From assembly GCF_003148905.1 (NCBI RefSeq), contig NZ_QGHC01000011.1, forward strand, positions 1-64,000: DNA of 64,000 bases. Direction: 5' to 3'. Source of the stretch: Fulvimonas soli (GTDB lineage: Bacteria > Pseudomonadota > Gammaproteobacteria > Xanthomonadales > Rhodanobacteraceae). Under the pieces are notes generated by a model. It made no database searches and was not told where the DNA came from. It worked only from the letters and a program-made list of their open reading frames with translations. Position 1 is the first letter of the stretch. Each line of letters opens with the position of its first letter. Position numbers and translations under genes: made by a program. Positions 56,651 through 64,000 of the stretch are shown in pieces.

Positions 56651-57326
56651 TTTGTGGCTGTTATGCACCTCGGTTCTGGCTGGAAATGCTGAACAGTTGG
56701 CGCGCAAAAAATGCCCGGGTTTGGCAACATGGGAGGCTCGGCATCTGAAGACACAAGCGTCCGATAAGACGGGAATTCCCGCGTTGCCTTCCTTGCGTGC
56801 TCAGCTACTTGCTATGGAGCAACGAGATCAGAAGGCAAGGGACCAATTTTTACAGAAGGGTGGTAGTGCAGCTTCTCTTGCCGAGCTTGTGCGCGTGGAT
56901 GCCGAAAATTTGAAACAACTCAAGCGTATAATAAGGAGGTACGGTGTGCCCGATGTCTCGCAAGTCGGGCGGGATGGGATGGGTTCACTCTGGTTGCTAA
57001 CCCAACATGCTAGTGCTGACGTTAGTCTTCAGAAGGTTGTTCTTAGTAAGCTCAGGGATCGCCCTGGCGATATTGATACGGTGGAGATAGCCATGCTCAC
57101 AGATCGGATTCTGCTTGGAGAGGGCAAACCGCAGGTTTACGGAACACAGTTCCATGAAGTCCACGGAAAGCTTGTTCCTTACAAGATTAAAGACGAGAAA
57201 AGCGTAGATGCTCGACGCGCGAAGATGGGGCTGATGCCGCTGGCAGACTACCAGTGTGCTATGAACGTCTCGCCTCCTACGACAGATGGAGGCGGACAGA
57301 CGAGCTCAAGCTCTACAGACCATTGA
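56601..57326 (+). CDS. Secreted DUF6624-domain protein
   Basis: A protein of 241 residues that overlaps the ATP-grasp gene by 50 nt. It has a signal peptide (about 1-27, ending VLA). The rest matches the DUF6624 pattern: LLAMEQRDQKARDQF, LKRIIRRYGVPDVSQVGRDG, WLLTQHASADVSLQ, AMLTDRILLGEGKPQVYGTQF. The function of the domain is unknown. Its place at the end of the precursor/ATP-grasp unit suggests a periplasmic partner, for example in immunity or final processing. The start at 56601 has GGAGGG 8 nt upstream. Confidence 0.78.
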   Translation: MIRMPARILSLLLLLSSLWLLCTSVLAGNAEQLARKKCPGLATWEARHLKTQASDKTGIPALPSLRAQLLAMEQRDQKARDQFLQKGGSAASLAELVRVDAENLKQLKRIIRRYGVPDVSQVGRDGMGSLWLLTQHASADVSLQKVVLSKLRDRPGDIDTVEIAMLTDRILLGEGKPQVYGTQFHEVHGKLVPYKIKDEKSVDARRAKMGLMPLADYQCAMNVSPPTTDGGGQTSSSSTDH

Positions 57327-57436
57327 GCCCGCAGGCCATGTTCAGGCAAGTTTGCTCAAATCTCAGCCATGAAAAGCCGCCTTGCCAGGCGCGGACAGCG
57401 CTCTGGGCATGCGTGACTCAGAGCTCAATTCGGTGA

Positions 57437-57463
57437 GCCTACGTTTCGTCTGAAGCCGTAGGC
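57437..57463 (+). terminator. Hairpin at the right edge of the peptide-export island
   Basis: GCCTACG / CGTAGGC stem (7 bp, 13-nt loop) followed by a pyrimidine-rich tail with TTT. It lies about 110 nt after the DUF6624 gene and just before Dps on the other strand. Confidence 0.4.
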
Positions 57464-57501
57464 GCCACCCTCTTTCCCTTTGGATCGTGGACGTCTTGCC
57501 C

Positions 57502-57969
57502 CTACTTAAGCAGCGAGCGCAGCATCCAGGCGGTCTTCTCGTGTGCTTTCAGGCGGCCGGTGAGCATGTCGGCGGTGCCTTCGTCGCCGGCGGCGTCGGC
57601 CACCTTGATCGCCTCGCGCGCGGTGTGGGCGGCGATCTCGTGGCCCTCCACCAGCTGGTTCACCATCTCCTTCCAGTCCGGCACGCCGGACTCCTCCTTG
57701 ATCGAGGTGAGCTTGGCGAACTGGCTGTAGGAGCCGGGCGCGAACACGTCCAGCGTGCGGATGCGCTCGGCCACTTCGTCGGCGGCCAGCCACAGTTCGT
57801 TGTACTGCGTCTCGAACATGGTGTGCAGGCTGTTGAAGTGCGGCCCGGTAATGTTCCAGTGGAAGCTGTGCGTCTTGAGGTACAGCGAGTAGGTGTCGGC
57901 GAGCAGCTTGGACAGGTGCTTGGCGATCTGCTCGCGGTCTTTCTTGGCGATGCCGATGGATACGGCCAT
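57502..57969 (-). CDS. dps: Dps-family DNA-binding ferritin-like protein
   Basis: A protein of 155 residues, the usual Dps size. The ferroxidase-site segment [20 protein letters not shown], with the conserved His residues, and the DEVAERIR helix with Asp and Glu are visible. Family knowledge: Dps dodecamers oxidise and store iron with hydrogen peroxide and protect DNA in stationary phase. The start at 57969 has AAAGGAG upstream; earlier in-frame residues are not Dps-like. It marks the return to the high-GC chromosomal background. Confidence 0.92.
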   Translation of the reverse strand: MAVSIGIAKKDREQIAKHLSKLLADTYSLYLKTHSFHWNITGPHFNSLHTMFETQYNELWLAADEVAERIRTLDVFAPGSYSQFAKLTSIKEESGVPDWKEMVNQLVEGHEIAAHTAREAIKVADAAGDEGTADMLTGRLKAHEKTAWMLRSLLK

Positions 57970-58289
57970 GTGTCCTTCTCCTTTCCCGTAGCGTGGATGA
58001 TCTGTCGAAGACAGCCCATGCAGCTTAGCGGCGGGCCTATGACGGAGGAAATTCAACTTGGCGATGTTCTCGATAGGCGAGAACTATCGGGTGCCGCGCC
58101 GGGCCCCAGTGCTTGCTTCAAACGGGATGACCAGGCCTTTTCCCGCCCGGCGCGCGGCATGAGCAGCCTTGCCGTGGCGACGATGGATGCCGAGCCGGTC
58201 GGCGCATCCCCGGAGATCGCCGATCCGCTGCCGCGGGCCCGACGCCCGAATCGGCCACGCTGCGGGGCGGCGTCCGCTTGAACGAACGA
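57970..58289. other. Intergenic region without recognised gene
   Basis: 320 bp between Dps and the small conserved gene. There are no repeats of the two dispersed families and no credible ORF; it contains the Dps promoter region, for which no clear motif was assigned. Confidence 0.5.
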
Positions 58290-58616
58290 TCAGGCCGGCG
58301 GCCCGATGAGTTGCTCGTACCAATCCCGATACGGCGTGTTCTTGACCAGGTAGCGGTTGAAGTCCTTGGCTCCATCCTGCCACCAGACCGGCCCGCGTTC
58401 CCCCAGTGCGATCTTGGCCGCGTTGACGGAACGGCGCGCCGCCGCCAACGCCGCTGCATCCCCGGCGGCCATGGTGGCTTTCACCTGCCGCCGCGCCGCC
58501 ATCAGCGCCCTGACCAGGGTTTCGCGTTCCTGAGGCGACAGGTGCGGGTTCGCCACCCGCCAGAGGCGGCCGCGAACCACCATGTATCGACCGTCGGGTG
58601 TCTGCGGATGCTCCAT
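58290..58616 (-). CDS. Small conserved hypothetical protein
   Basis: A protein of 108 residues. TPDGRYMVVRGRLWRVANPHLSP at the N-terminus and LGERGPVWWQDG, then NRYLVKNTPYRDWYEQL, form a pattern common to a small cytosolic family in proteobacteria (sometimes mislabelled as biopolymer transport). It has no signal peptide or membrane segment. The start at 58616 is used because the conserved region begins at the second codon. I do not know a function. Confidence 0.7.
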   Translation of the reverse strand: MEHPQTPDGRYMVVRGRLWRVANPHLSPQERETLVRALMAARRQVKATMAAGDAAALAAARRSVNAAKIALGERGPVWWQDGAKDFNRYLVKNTPYRDWYEQLIGPPA

Positions 58617-58782
58617 GCGGGTCCGGCTTACGGAGTTGGGGACGGGGCACACGCCTTGCCCACATCATGGCGTGCGTCCTGCCGATCGTCCGATGCCATT
58701 CGTCAAAGCTTCGTGCGCGCCGGCATGCCCGCCACCCCGGCCACCGTTCCTGGTCCAGCCATCGTCGCCGCGTTTTGGAAAA

Positions 58783-58940
58783 AAAAACCGCCCCGCCTGC
58801 GCGGCCCATCCGCAAGCTTGGCGATCGATTCTCCGGATGGCCGCGGCAAGCGGGTTTCACCGCAGGTGAAAAGGCAGACCTGCGTGTTGCAGACGGATCC
58901 ATCGCGATCGTTCCCATCCGGGAAAGCCGATCCAGGAGAC
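58783..58940 (-). ncRNA. Possible small RNA
   Basis: On the minus strand this gap shows hairpin TTTCACC-TGC-GGTGAAA (58855-58871), a longer imperfect stem (CGCGGCCATCCG with CGGATGGGCCGCG, 58800-58845) and then a run of nine T (58779-58787). No open frame with a ribosome site explains it. The upstream limit is a guess. The rest of 58617-59100 holds nothing recognised. Confidence 0.25.
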
Positions 58941-59100
58941 GGATGAATGGGACAAGCCTTGTTCAGCCCCCAGATCGCGGGGCCAGCCCGCACATGTTGC
59001 GCCGCTGCTCGGATGATCCGCCCACCGTTTCCCGCACCCACAGACGCCGTGACGCCATCGCGGCAATGCGTTGGCAGCCACGGGCTATCATGGTGGATCC

Positions 59101-62100
59101 ATGAAGGACCGTGCCTCTCCCGCCGCCCCCGCCCCGACCGACGACCGCCTGCGCACCCTGCGCGCCGCGCTCGACGGCGTCTGCAGCCGCGACTTCGGCC
59201 GCCTGCTCGGCCGCTGGCGCGGTCTGTCGCGCCGGCCCGACGCCAGGAAGCTGGAGGCGCTCGCCGCCGACGTCGAGGCGTCCGCGGCGAAGCGCCGCGC
59301 GCGCGCCGCGGCCAGGCCCGCACTCCGCCTCGACGAATCGCTGCCGATCACGGCGCGCGCCGAGGAGATCGTCAAGCTGATCCGCGCGCACCAGGTGGTG
59401 GTGATCGCCGGCGAGACCGGCTCGGGCAAGACCACCCAGCTGCCCAAGCTGTGCCTGGCCGCCGGCCGCGGCGAGGCGGGCATGATCGGCTGCACCCAGC
59501 CGCGGCGCCTGGCCGCGCGCTCGGTGGCGCGGCGGGTGGCGGAGGAGCTGGGCACGGCGCTGGGCGAGCAGGTGGGCTTCCAGGTGCGCTTCAACGACCA
59601 GGTGTCCGAGCGCACCCTGGTGAAGTTCATGACCGACGGCATCCTGCTCGCCGAGACCCAGGGCGACCCGTGGCTGAGCGCCTACGACACCCTGATCATC
59701 GACGAGGCGCACGAGCGCAGCCTCAACATCGACTTCCTGCTCGGCTACTTGAAGCGCCTCGCCGCGAAGCGGCCGGACCTCAAGATCGTCGTGACCTCGG
59801 CCACCATCGACACCGCGCGTTTCGCCGCGCACTTCGGCGGCGCGCCGGTGGTGTCGGTGGAGGGGCGCGCCTACCCGGTGGAGGTGCGCTGGCGACCGCT
59901 CGAGGCGCTGGGCCTCGAGGCCCAGCGCGGCCTGCAGCAGGGCAGCGCCGAGCACGTCGCGGCGGTGCTGGACGAGATCACCCGCGAGGACCCGCGCGGC
60001 GACGTGCTGGTGTTCCTGCCCGGGGAGCGCGAGATCCGCGACGCGCACCTCGTGCTCTCGCGCCGGCAGTACCGCGAGACGGAGATCCTGCCGCTGTACG
60101 CGCGCCTGTCCGCCGCCGACCAGGACCGCGTGTTCAAGCCCGGCCCGAAGCGCCACGTGGTGCTGGCCACCAACGTGGCCGAGACCTCGCTCACCGTGCC
60201 GCGCATCCGCTACGTGATCGACGCCGGCACCGCGCGCGTGAAGCGCTACAGCCAGCGCAGCCAGCTCGAACGGCTGCACGTGGAACCCGTCTCGCAGGCC
60301 GCCGCCGACCAGCGCAAGGGCCGCTGCGGCCGCGTGGGGCCGGGCGTGTGTTACCGCCTGTACGACGAGGCCGACTTCGCCGCGCGGCCGCTCTACACCG
60401 ACCCGGAGCTGCTGCGCTCCTCGCTGGCCAACGTGATCCTGCGCATGCTGGCGCTGAAGCTCGGCGAGGTGGAGGACTTTCCCTTCCTCGATGCGCCCGA
60501 CCCGCGCGTGGTCGCCGACGGCTACCGCCGGCTGGCCGAGATCGGCGCGATCGACGACGCGCGCGCGCTCACCGCGGTGGGGCGCACGCTGGCGCGGCTG
60601 CCGATCGACGTGCAGCTGGCGCGCATGCTGGTGGAGGCCGAGAAGCTGCGCGCGCTGCGCGAGCTGCTGGCGATCGTGGCCTTCCTCAGCATCCAGGACC
60701 CGCGCGAGCGTCCCGCCGAGGCGCGCCAGCAGGCCGACGCCGCGCATGCGGCCTTCGCCGACCCGAGGTCGGATTTCGTCGGCGTGCTCAATCTGTGGCG
60801 CGCCTACCACCAGGCGCACGAGGAGCTGACGCAGTCCCGGCTGCGCGACTGGTGCGCGCGGCATTTCCTGTCCTTCCTGCGCATGCGCGAGTGGCGCGAG
60901 CTGCACCGGCAGCTGCTGCTGGCGGTGGAGGAGCTGGGCTGGTCCACCTCCGCTCCTGCTCCCCTGCGGGAAGATCGTGCTCTTCCTCCCTCTCCCCGTC
61001 GGGGCGAGGGCCGGGGCGCGGGGCCAACCCCGCGAGGCGGCGGGAAGAACGAGCGCGCTTCGCCCGCCCGCGCCGGCAAGCAACGCCCCCTCACCTCGAT
61101 CCTCTCCCCGGAGGGAAGGGAAGGCGAGCGCGAGGAGCGCGTGCTTGATCGGGAGGCTGCGGTGGACCACCGCTTCGAGGCGATTCATCGCAGCCTCCTG
61201 GCCGGCCTGCCCACCCAGGTCGGCCACAAGGACGAGAAAGGCCTTTACCGCGGCACGCGCGAGCGTCGCTTCCAGGTGTTCCCCGGTTCGGCGCTGGCCA
61301 AGGCGCCGCCGAACTGGATCTTCGCCGCGCAGATCATCGACGTCGGCGGCAAGGTGTGGGGCATGATGTGCGCCCGCGTCGAGCCGGCGTGGATCGAGCA
61401 GCAGGCTGCGCACCTCGTGCGCACGAGCTGCCGCGAGCCGCACTGGTCCAGGAAGCGCGGCACCGTGGTGGCCTACGAGCAGGTGAGCCTGCTCGGCCTG
61501 GTGCTGGTCGAGCGCCGCCCGGTGACCTTCCAGCGGCAGGACCCGCGCCTGGCCCACGCGATCTTCCTGCGCGAGGCGCTGGCGCGCGGCGACATCGACG
61601 CGAAACTGGATTTCCTGCGCGCCAACCAGCGCGTGCTGGAAGAGGCGCGCGGCATCGAGGCTAGGCAGCGCCGCGAGGGGCTGCTGCGCACGGAGGACGA
61701 GCTGGCCGCCTTCTTCGAGGGCAAGCTGCCCGAGGCCATCGCCTCCACGCGTGCGCTGGAGGCGTGGTACCGCCGCGCCAGCCCCGCCGAGCAGGCCGCG
61801 CTGCGCTGGTCGCTGGGCGACGTGATGGCGGGCGGCGCGGGGCTCGATCGCAGGGCGTTTCCCGCGGTGCTGGAGCTTGCGCCGGCGTCCGGCGGCGCGG
61901 CGCAGCGCTACCGTCTGGAATACCGTTTCGTGCCCGGCGACGAGGCCGACGGCGTCACGCTGCACCTGCCGCTGGCGATGCTCAACGCGCTGCCCGCCGC
62001 GCGCTGCGAATGGCTGGTGCCCGGCCTGCTCGCCGACAAGGCGGCCGAGCTGATCCGCGGCCTGCCCAAGGCGCTGCGGCGCAACTTCGTGCCCGCGCCG

Positions 62101-63213
62101 GACTTCGCGCGCGCCTTCGCCGAGGCCGAGGCGCCGCGCGACGAGCCGCTGGCGCAGGCGCTGGCCGCGTTTCTCGGGCGCGTGACCGGCGTGGCGGTGG
62201 AGCCGGGCGAGTTCGCCGCGGTGGAGCTGCCGGCGCATTTCCTGATGCGCTTCCGCCTGCACGACGAGAGCGGCCGCACCCTGGCCGCCTCGCGCGACCT
62301 CGCCGGGCTGCGCGCGCAGTGGGAAGGCCGGGCGCGCGAGGCGTTCTCGCGCAAGACCGACGTGGAGCTGACCCGCGAGGACGTCGCCGCCTGGGACTTC
62401 GAGGAAATCCCGCGCGAGGTGCGCTCGGCCGGCGGCCTGCTGGCCTTTCCCGCGCTGGTGGACCTGGGCGAAGCCGCCGCGCTGCGCGTGTTCGAGCGCC
62501 GCGACGAGGCGGCCGCGGCCCACGTGAAGGGCGTCGAGCGCCTGCTGCGCAACGCGCTCGCCGGCGACTTCAAGCAGGCGCGCCGGCGGCTGCCGATCGC
62601 CAGCGCGCTGTCGCTGAAATACGCGCCGCTGGGCAGCGTCGACGGCCTGCGCGAGGACCTGGTGGAAAGCGGCTTCGCCGACTGGCTGGCCGCGCACGAG
62701 CTGGACGCGCGCACCGCCGGCGCCTTCGAGGCGCTGCGCACGCAGGCCGCGCGCGAGCTGTTCGCGGCGGCGGTGGCGCGCCTGAAGCTGGCCGAGCCGA
62801 TCATCGAGGCGCAGGCGGAGCTCAAGCCCTGGCTGGAGCCGCCGCTGCTGGGCTTCGCCCGTGCCAGCTACGACGACCTGCGCGAGCAGTTCGACGCGCT
62901 GCTCGCGCCCGGCTTCCTGCGCGAGCTGCCGACCTCGCGGCTGGCGCACTACCCGCGCTACCTGAAGGCGATGCGCCTGCGCGCCGAGCGCCTGCGCCAC
63001 GACCCGGCGAAGGACCAGCAGCGCCTGCTGCAGGTGCTGCCGTACTGGCGCGAGTACCTCAAGCGCCGCGCGGCGGGCGAGGACGGGCTGGACGAGCTGC
63101 GCTGGCTGATCGAGGAATGGCGCGTGTCGCTGTTCGCGCAGGAGCTGAAGACCGCCGAGCCGGTCTCGCCCAAGCGGCTGGCGCGCGCGCTGGAGGCGCT
63201 GGGGCCGGGCTAG
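59101..63213 (+). CDS. hrpA: ATP-dependent RNA helicase HrpA
   Basis: A DEAH-box helicase of 1370 residues with the full HrpA extension. Motif I GETGSGKTTQ (from 104), DEAH (201-204), SAT, TNVAETSLTVP and QRKGRCGRVGPG are visible; the C-terminal half has the DUF3418-type domain (VPGLLADKAAELIRGLPKALRRNF and beyond). Family knowledge: HrpA acts in mRNA processing and in rescue of stalled ribosomes. Residues about 628-675 are translated from two inverted CTCTCCCC-family repeats inserted in frame between the helicase domains and the EAIHRSLLAGL segment. The start at 59101 has no strong site. Its stop TAG shares a CTAG with the stop of the opposing anti-sigma gene. Confidence 0.9.
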   Translation: MKDRASPAAPAPTDDRLRTLRAALDGVCSRDFGRLLGRWRGLSRRPDARKLEALAADVEASAAKRRARAAARPALRLDESLPITARAEEIVKLIRAHQVVVIAGETGSGKTTQLPKLCLAAGRGEAGMIGCTQPRRLAARSVARRVAEELGTALGEQVGFQVRFNDQVSERTLVKFMTDGILLAETQGDPWLSAYDTLIIDEAHERSLNIDFLLGYLKRLAAKRPDLKIVVTSATIDTARFAAHFGGAPVVSVEGRAYPVEVRWRPLEALGLEAQRGLQQGSAEHVAAVLDEITREDPRGDVLVFLPGEREIRDAHLVLSRRQYRETEILPLYARLSAADQDRVFKPGPKRHVVLATNVAETSLTVPRIRYVIDAGTARVKRYSQRSQLERLHVEPVSQAAADQRKGRCGRVGPGVCYRLYDEADFAARPLYTDPELLRSSLANVILRMLALKLGEVEDFPFLDAPDPRVVADGYRRLAEIGAIDDARALTAVGRTLARLPIDVQLARMLVEAEKLRALRELLAIVAFLSIQDPRERPAEARQQADAAHAAFADPRSDFVGVLNLWRAYHQAHEELTQSRLRDWCARHFLSFLRMREWRELHRQLLLAVEELGWSTSAPAPLREDRALPPSPRRGEGRGAGPTPRGGGKNERASPARAGKQRPLTSILSPEGREGEREERVLDREAAVDHRFEAIHRSLLAGLPTQVGHKDEKGLYRGTRERRFQVFPGSALAKAPPNWIFAAQIIDVGGKVWGMMCARVEPAWIEQQAAHLVRTSCREPHWSRKRGTVVAYEQVSLLGLVLVERRPVTFQRQDPRLAHAIFLREALARGDIDAKLDFLRANQRVLEEARGIEARQRREGLLRTEDELAAFFEGKLPEAIASTRALEAWYRRASPAEQAALRWSLGDVMAGGAGLDRRAFPAVLELAPASGGAAQRYRLEYRFVPGDEADGVTLHLPLAMLNALPAARCEWLVPGLLADKAAELIRGLPKALRRNFVPAPDFARAFAEAEAPRDEPLAQALAAFLGRVTGVAVEPGEFAAVELPAHFLMRFRLHDESGRTLAASRDLAGLRAQWEGRAREAFSRKTDVELTREDVAAWDFEEIPREVRSAGGLLAFPALVDLGEAAALRVFERRDEAAAAHVKGVERLLRNALAGDFKQARRRLPIASALSLKYAPLGSVDGLREDLVESGFADWLAAHELDARTAGAFEALRTQAARELFAAAVARLKLAEPIIEAQAELKPWLEPPLLGFARASYDDLREQFDALLAPGFLRELPTSRLAHYPRYLKAMRLRAERLRHDPAKDQQRLLQVLPYWREYLKRRAAGEDGLDELRWLIEEWRVSLFAQELKTAEPVSPKRLARALEALGPG
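60985..61125. repeat. CTCTCCCC-family inverted pair inside hrpA
   Basis: A forward copy (60985-61025) and a reverse copy (61085-61125) with about 59 bp between them. The reading frame of hrpA is intact through both. Confidence 0.9.
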
Positions 63214-63971
63214 CGGGAAGGCGGCGGTTCCCCGCCTTGCGCCAGCAGGCGCGCGAAGCGGTCCAGCTCGGCCTCGTCCATGTCCGACACCACCGCCGCG
63301 GCGGCGTGGTCCAGCGCGAGGACGCGCAGCCCGTAGCCCTGCATGCGCGCCTGCCGCGGCAGGCCGGCGGGCGGCGCGGCCAGGACGAACACGTCGATCA
63401 GGTGGCCGCCGTGGCGGTAGACCAGCACCGGCACGCGCGCGCTGCCCACGTAGTCGATGCGCCCGCCCGCCAGCGGGAAGCCCTGCGCGGCGAAGTCGCG
63501 CACCGGCGGCGACTCGGCCACCTTGCCGGCGAACCAGGGCTTGACGGTGTGCCGGTCGCTGGACACGACGTCCACCGGCGAGGCGGCGGCGAGCGCGCGC
63601 CAATGGCTGGCGAACAGGTCCCGGGTGAGCCCGGCCTGCGCCCGGAGGCCCTGCTGCCGGTCGTGCCAGAGTCCGGCCGCGCCGGCGCCGAGGAGGGCGG
63701 CGGCGAGCCACGAGGCCGCCAGCGCCGCCCAGGCGCGGGCGCGCGGGCGCGCCGCGGGCATCGCGGCGGCCAGGCGGCCGCGCAGCGCCGCCGGCGCCGC
63801 GTAGCGCATGGCGGGATCGCGCAGGCGCGCGCGCAGCGCCTCCAGTTCGGCCAGCGCCTGCCGGCACGCCGCGCAGCCGTCCAGGTGCGCCTCGAAGGCG
63901 CGGCTGTCGGCCGGGTCCAGCTCGCCGTCGAAATACAGCGGCAGCAGCCGGCGGGACGATTCGCAGTTCAT
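63210..63971 (-). CDS. Zinc-finger transmembrane anti-sigma factor
   Basis: A protein of 253 residues. The N-terminal anti-sigma zinc finger (CESSRRLLPLYFDGELD, then HLDGCAAC, His-x3-Cys-x2-Cys) is followed by one membrane helix (about 80-102) and a periplasmic domain (GGHLIDVFVLAAP). Family knowledge: such proteins bind an ECF sigma factor until an envelope signal arrives; the sigma gene would be expected just beyond 64000 on the same strand. The start at 63971 is the natural beginning of the finger. Confidence 0.82.
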   Translation of the reverse strand: MNCESSRRLLPLYFDGELDPADSRAFEAHLDGCAACRQALAELEALRARLRDPAMRYAAPAALRGRLAAAMPAARPRARAWAALAASWLAAALLGAGAAGLWHDRQQGLRAQAGLTRDLFASHWRALAAASPVDVVSSDRHTVKPWFAGKVAESPPVRDFAAQGFPLAGGRIDYVGSARVPVLVYRHGGHLIDVFVLAAPPAGLPRQARMQGYGLRVLALDHAAAAVVSDMDEAELDRFARLLAQGGEPPPSR

Positions 63972-64000
63972 GGCCGGTCTCCGTTGGCGCCGAGGGCCTG

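Noticed and set aside
58963-63867. Minus-strand open frame of 1634 codons across hrpA
   Set aside because: It is antisense to HrpA, which has all helicase motifs; no domain is visible in the antisense frame.

Overview
The window is a GC-rich gammaproteobacterial chromosome segment, most likely from the Xanthomonadales (Xanthomonadaceae/Rhodanobacteraceae). The indicators are the fused aspartate kinase/diaminopimelate decarboxylase (lysAC), the MurL/MurD2 route for making the D-glutamate position of peptidoglycan, a xanthomonalisin-type S53 peptidase and an alpha-amino acid ester hydrolase of the Xanthomonas type. No rRNA, tRNA or CRISPR array was seen.

Layout. 1-400: the right end of an IS66-type element next to a broken IS3-type transposase. 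0.4-9.6 kb: a secreted alpha-amino acid ester hydrolase, an OmpA-like lipoprotein, a small LEA14-like lipoprotein plus acyl-CoA dehydrogenase operon behind a fatty-acid-regulator-like palindrome, a SET methyltransferase, a PfpI/DJ-1 protein and an EF-G paralogue. 10.1-13.3 kb: two tandem, unrecognised, related proline-rich membrane-anchored proteins. 13.3-13.8 kb: a 124-bp MITE-like inverted-repeat element and an RHS remnant. 13.8-18 kb: a two-subunit molybdenum-hydroxylase-like pair that lacks key cofactor and catalytic residues, then an amino-acid permease broken by one stop codon. 18.6-33.5 kb: PhzF, S53 peptidase, class I fumarase, lysAC, a DUF559 endonuclease cassette, murL-murD2 and mprF-virJ. 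33.7-50.2 kb: DUF3597 protein, TamB, TamA, a GH17-GT2 beta-glucan synthase, an ArnT-like transferase with a phosphoethanolamine transferase (lipid A modification), a YrbL-like kinase and an LtaS/MdoB-like transferase.

50.7-57.3 kb is a visibly AT-richer, probably acquired peptide-export island. It holds an HlyD adaptor, a double-glycine microcin-like precursor, a CPBP-like membrane protein, a C39-peptidase ABC exporter, an unannotated 53-residue double-glycine precursor, an ATP-grasp enzyme of the RiPP/graspetide type and a secreted DUF6624 protein. This is the best candidate for an undescribed system: a ribosomal peptide that would be cross-linked by the ATP-grasp enzyme, cut after its Gly-Gly leader by the exporter and secreted. 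57.5-64 kb returns to housekeeping genes: Dps, a small conserved protein, HrpA and a zinc-finger anti-sigma factor.

Two dispersed palindromic repeat families run through the window. One has a CTCTCCCC/GGGGAGAG core and more than 20 copies; it forms inverted pairs, a four-unit array at 46.7-47.4 kb, in-frame insertions in murL and hrpA, and near-identical inverted arms around the DUF559 endonuclease gene. The other is a REP-like repeat with a GTCATTCC/GGAATGAC core. Coordinates and frames were read by eye; family names rest on motif recognition, not on searches.
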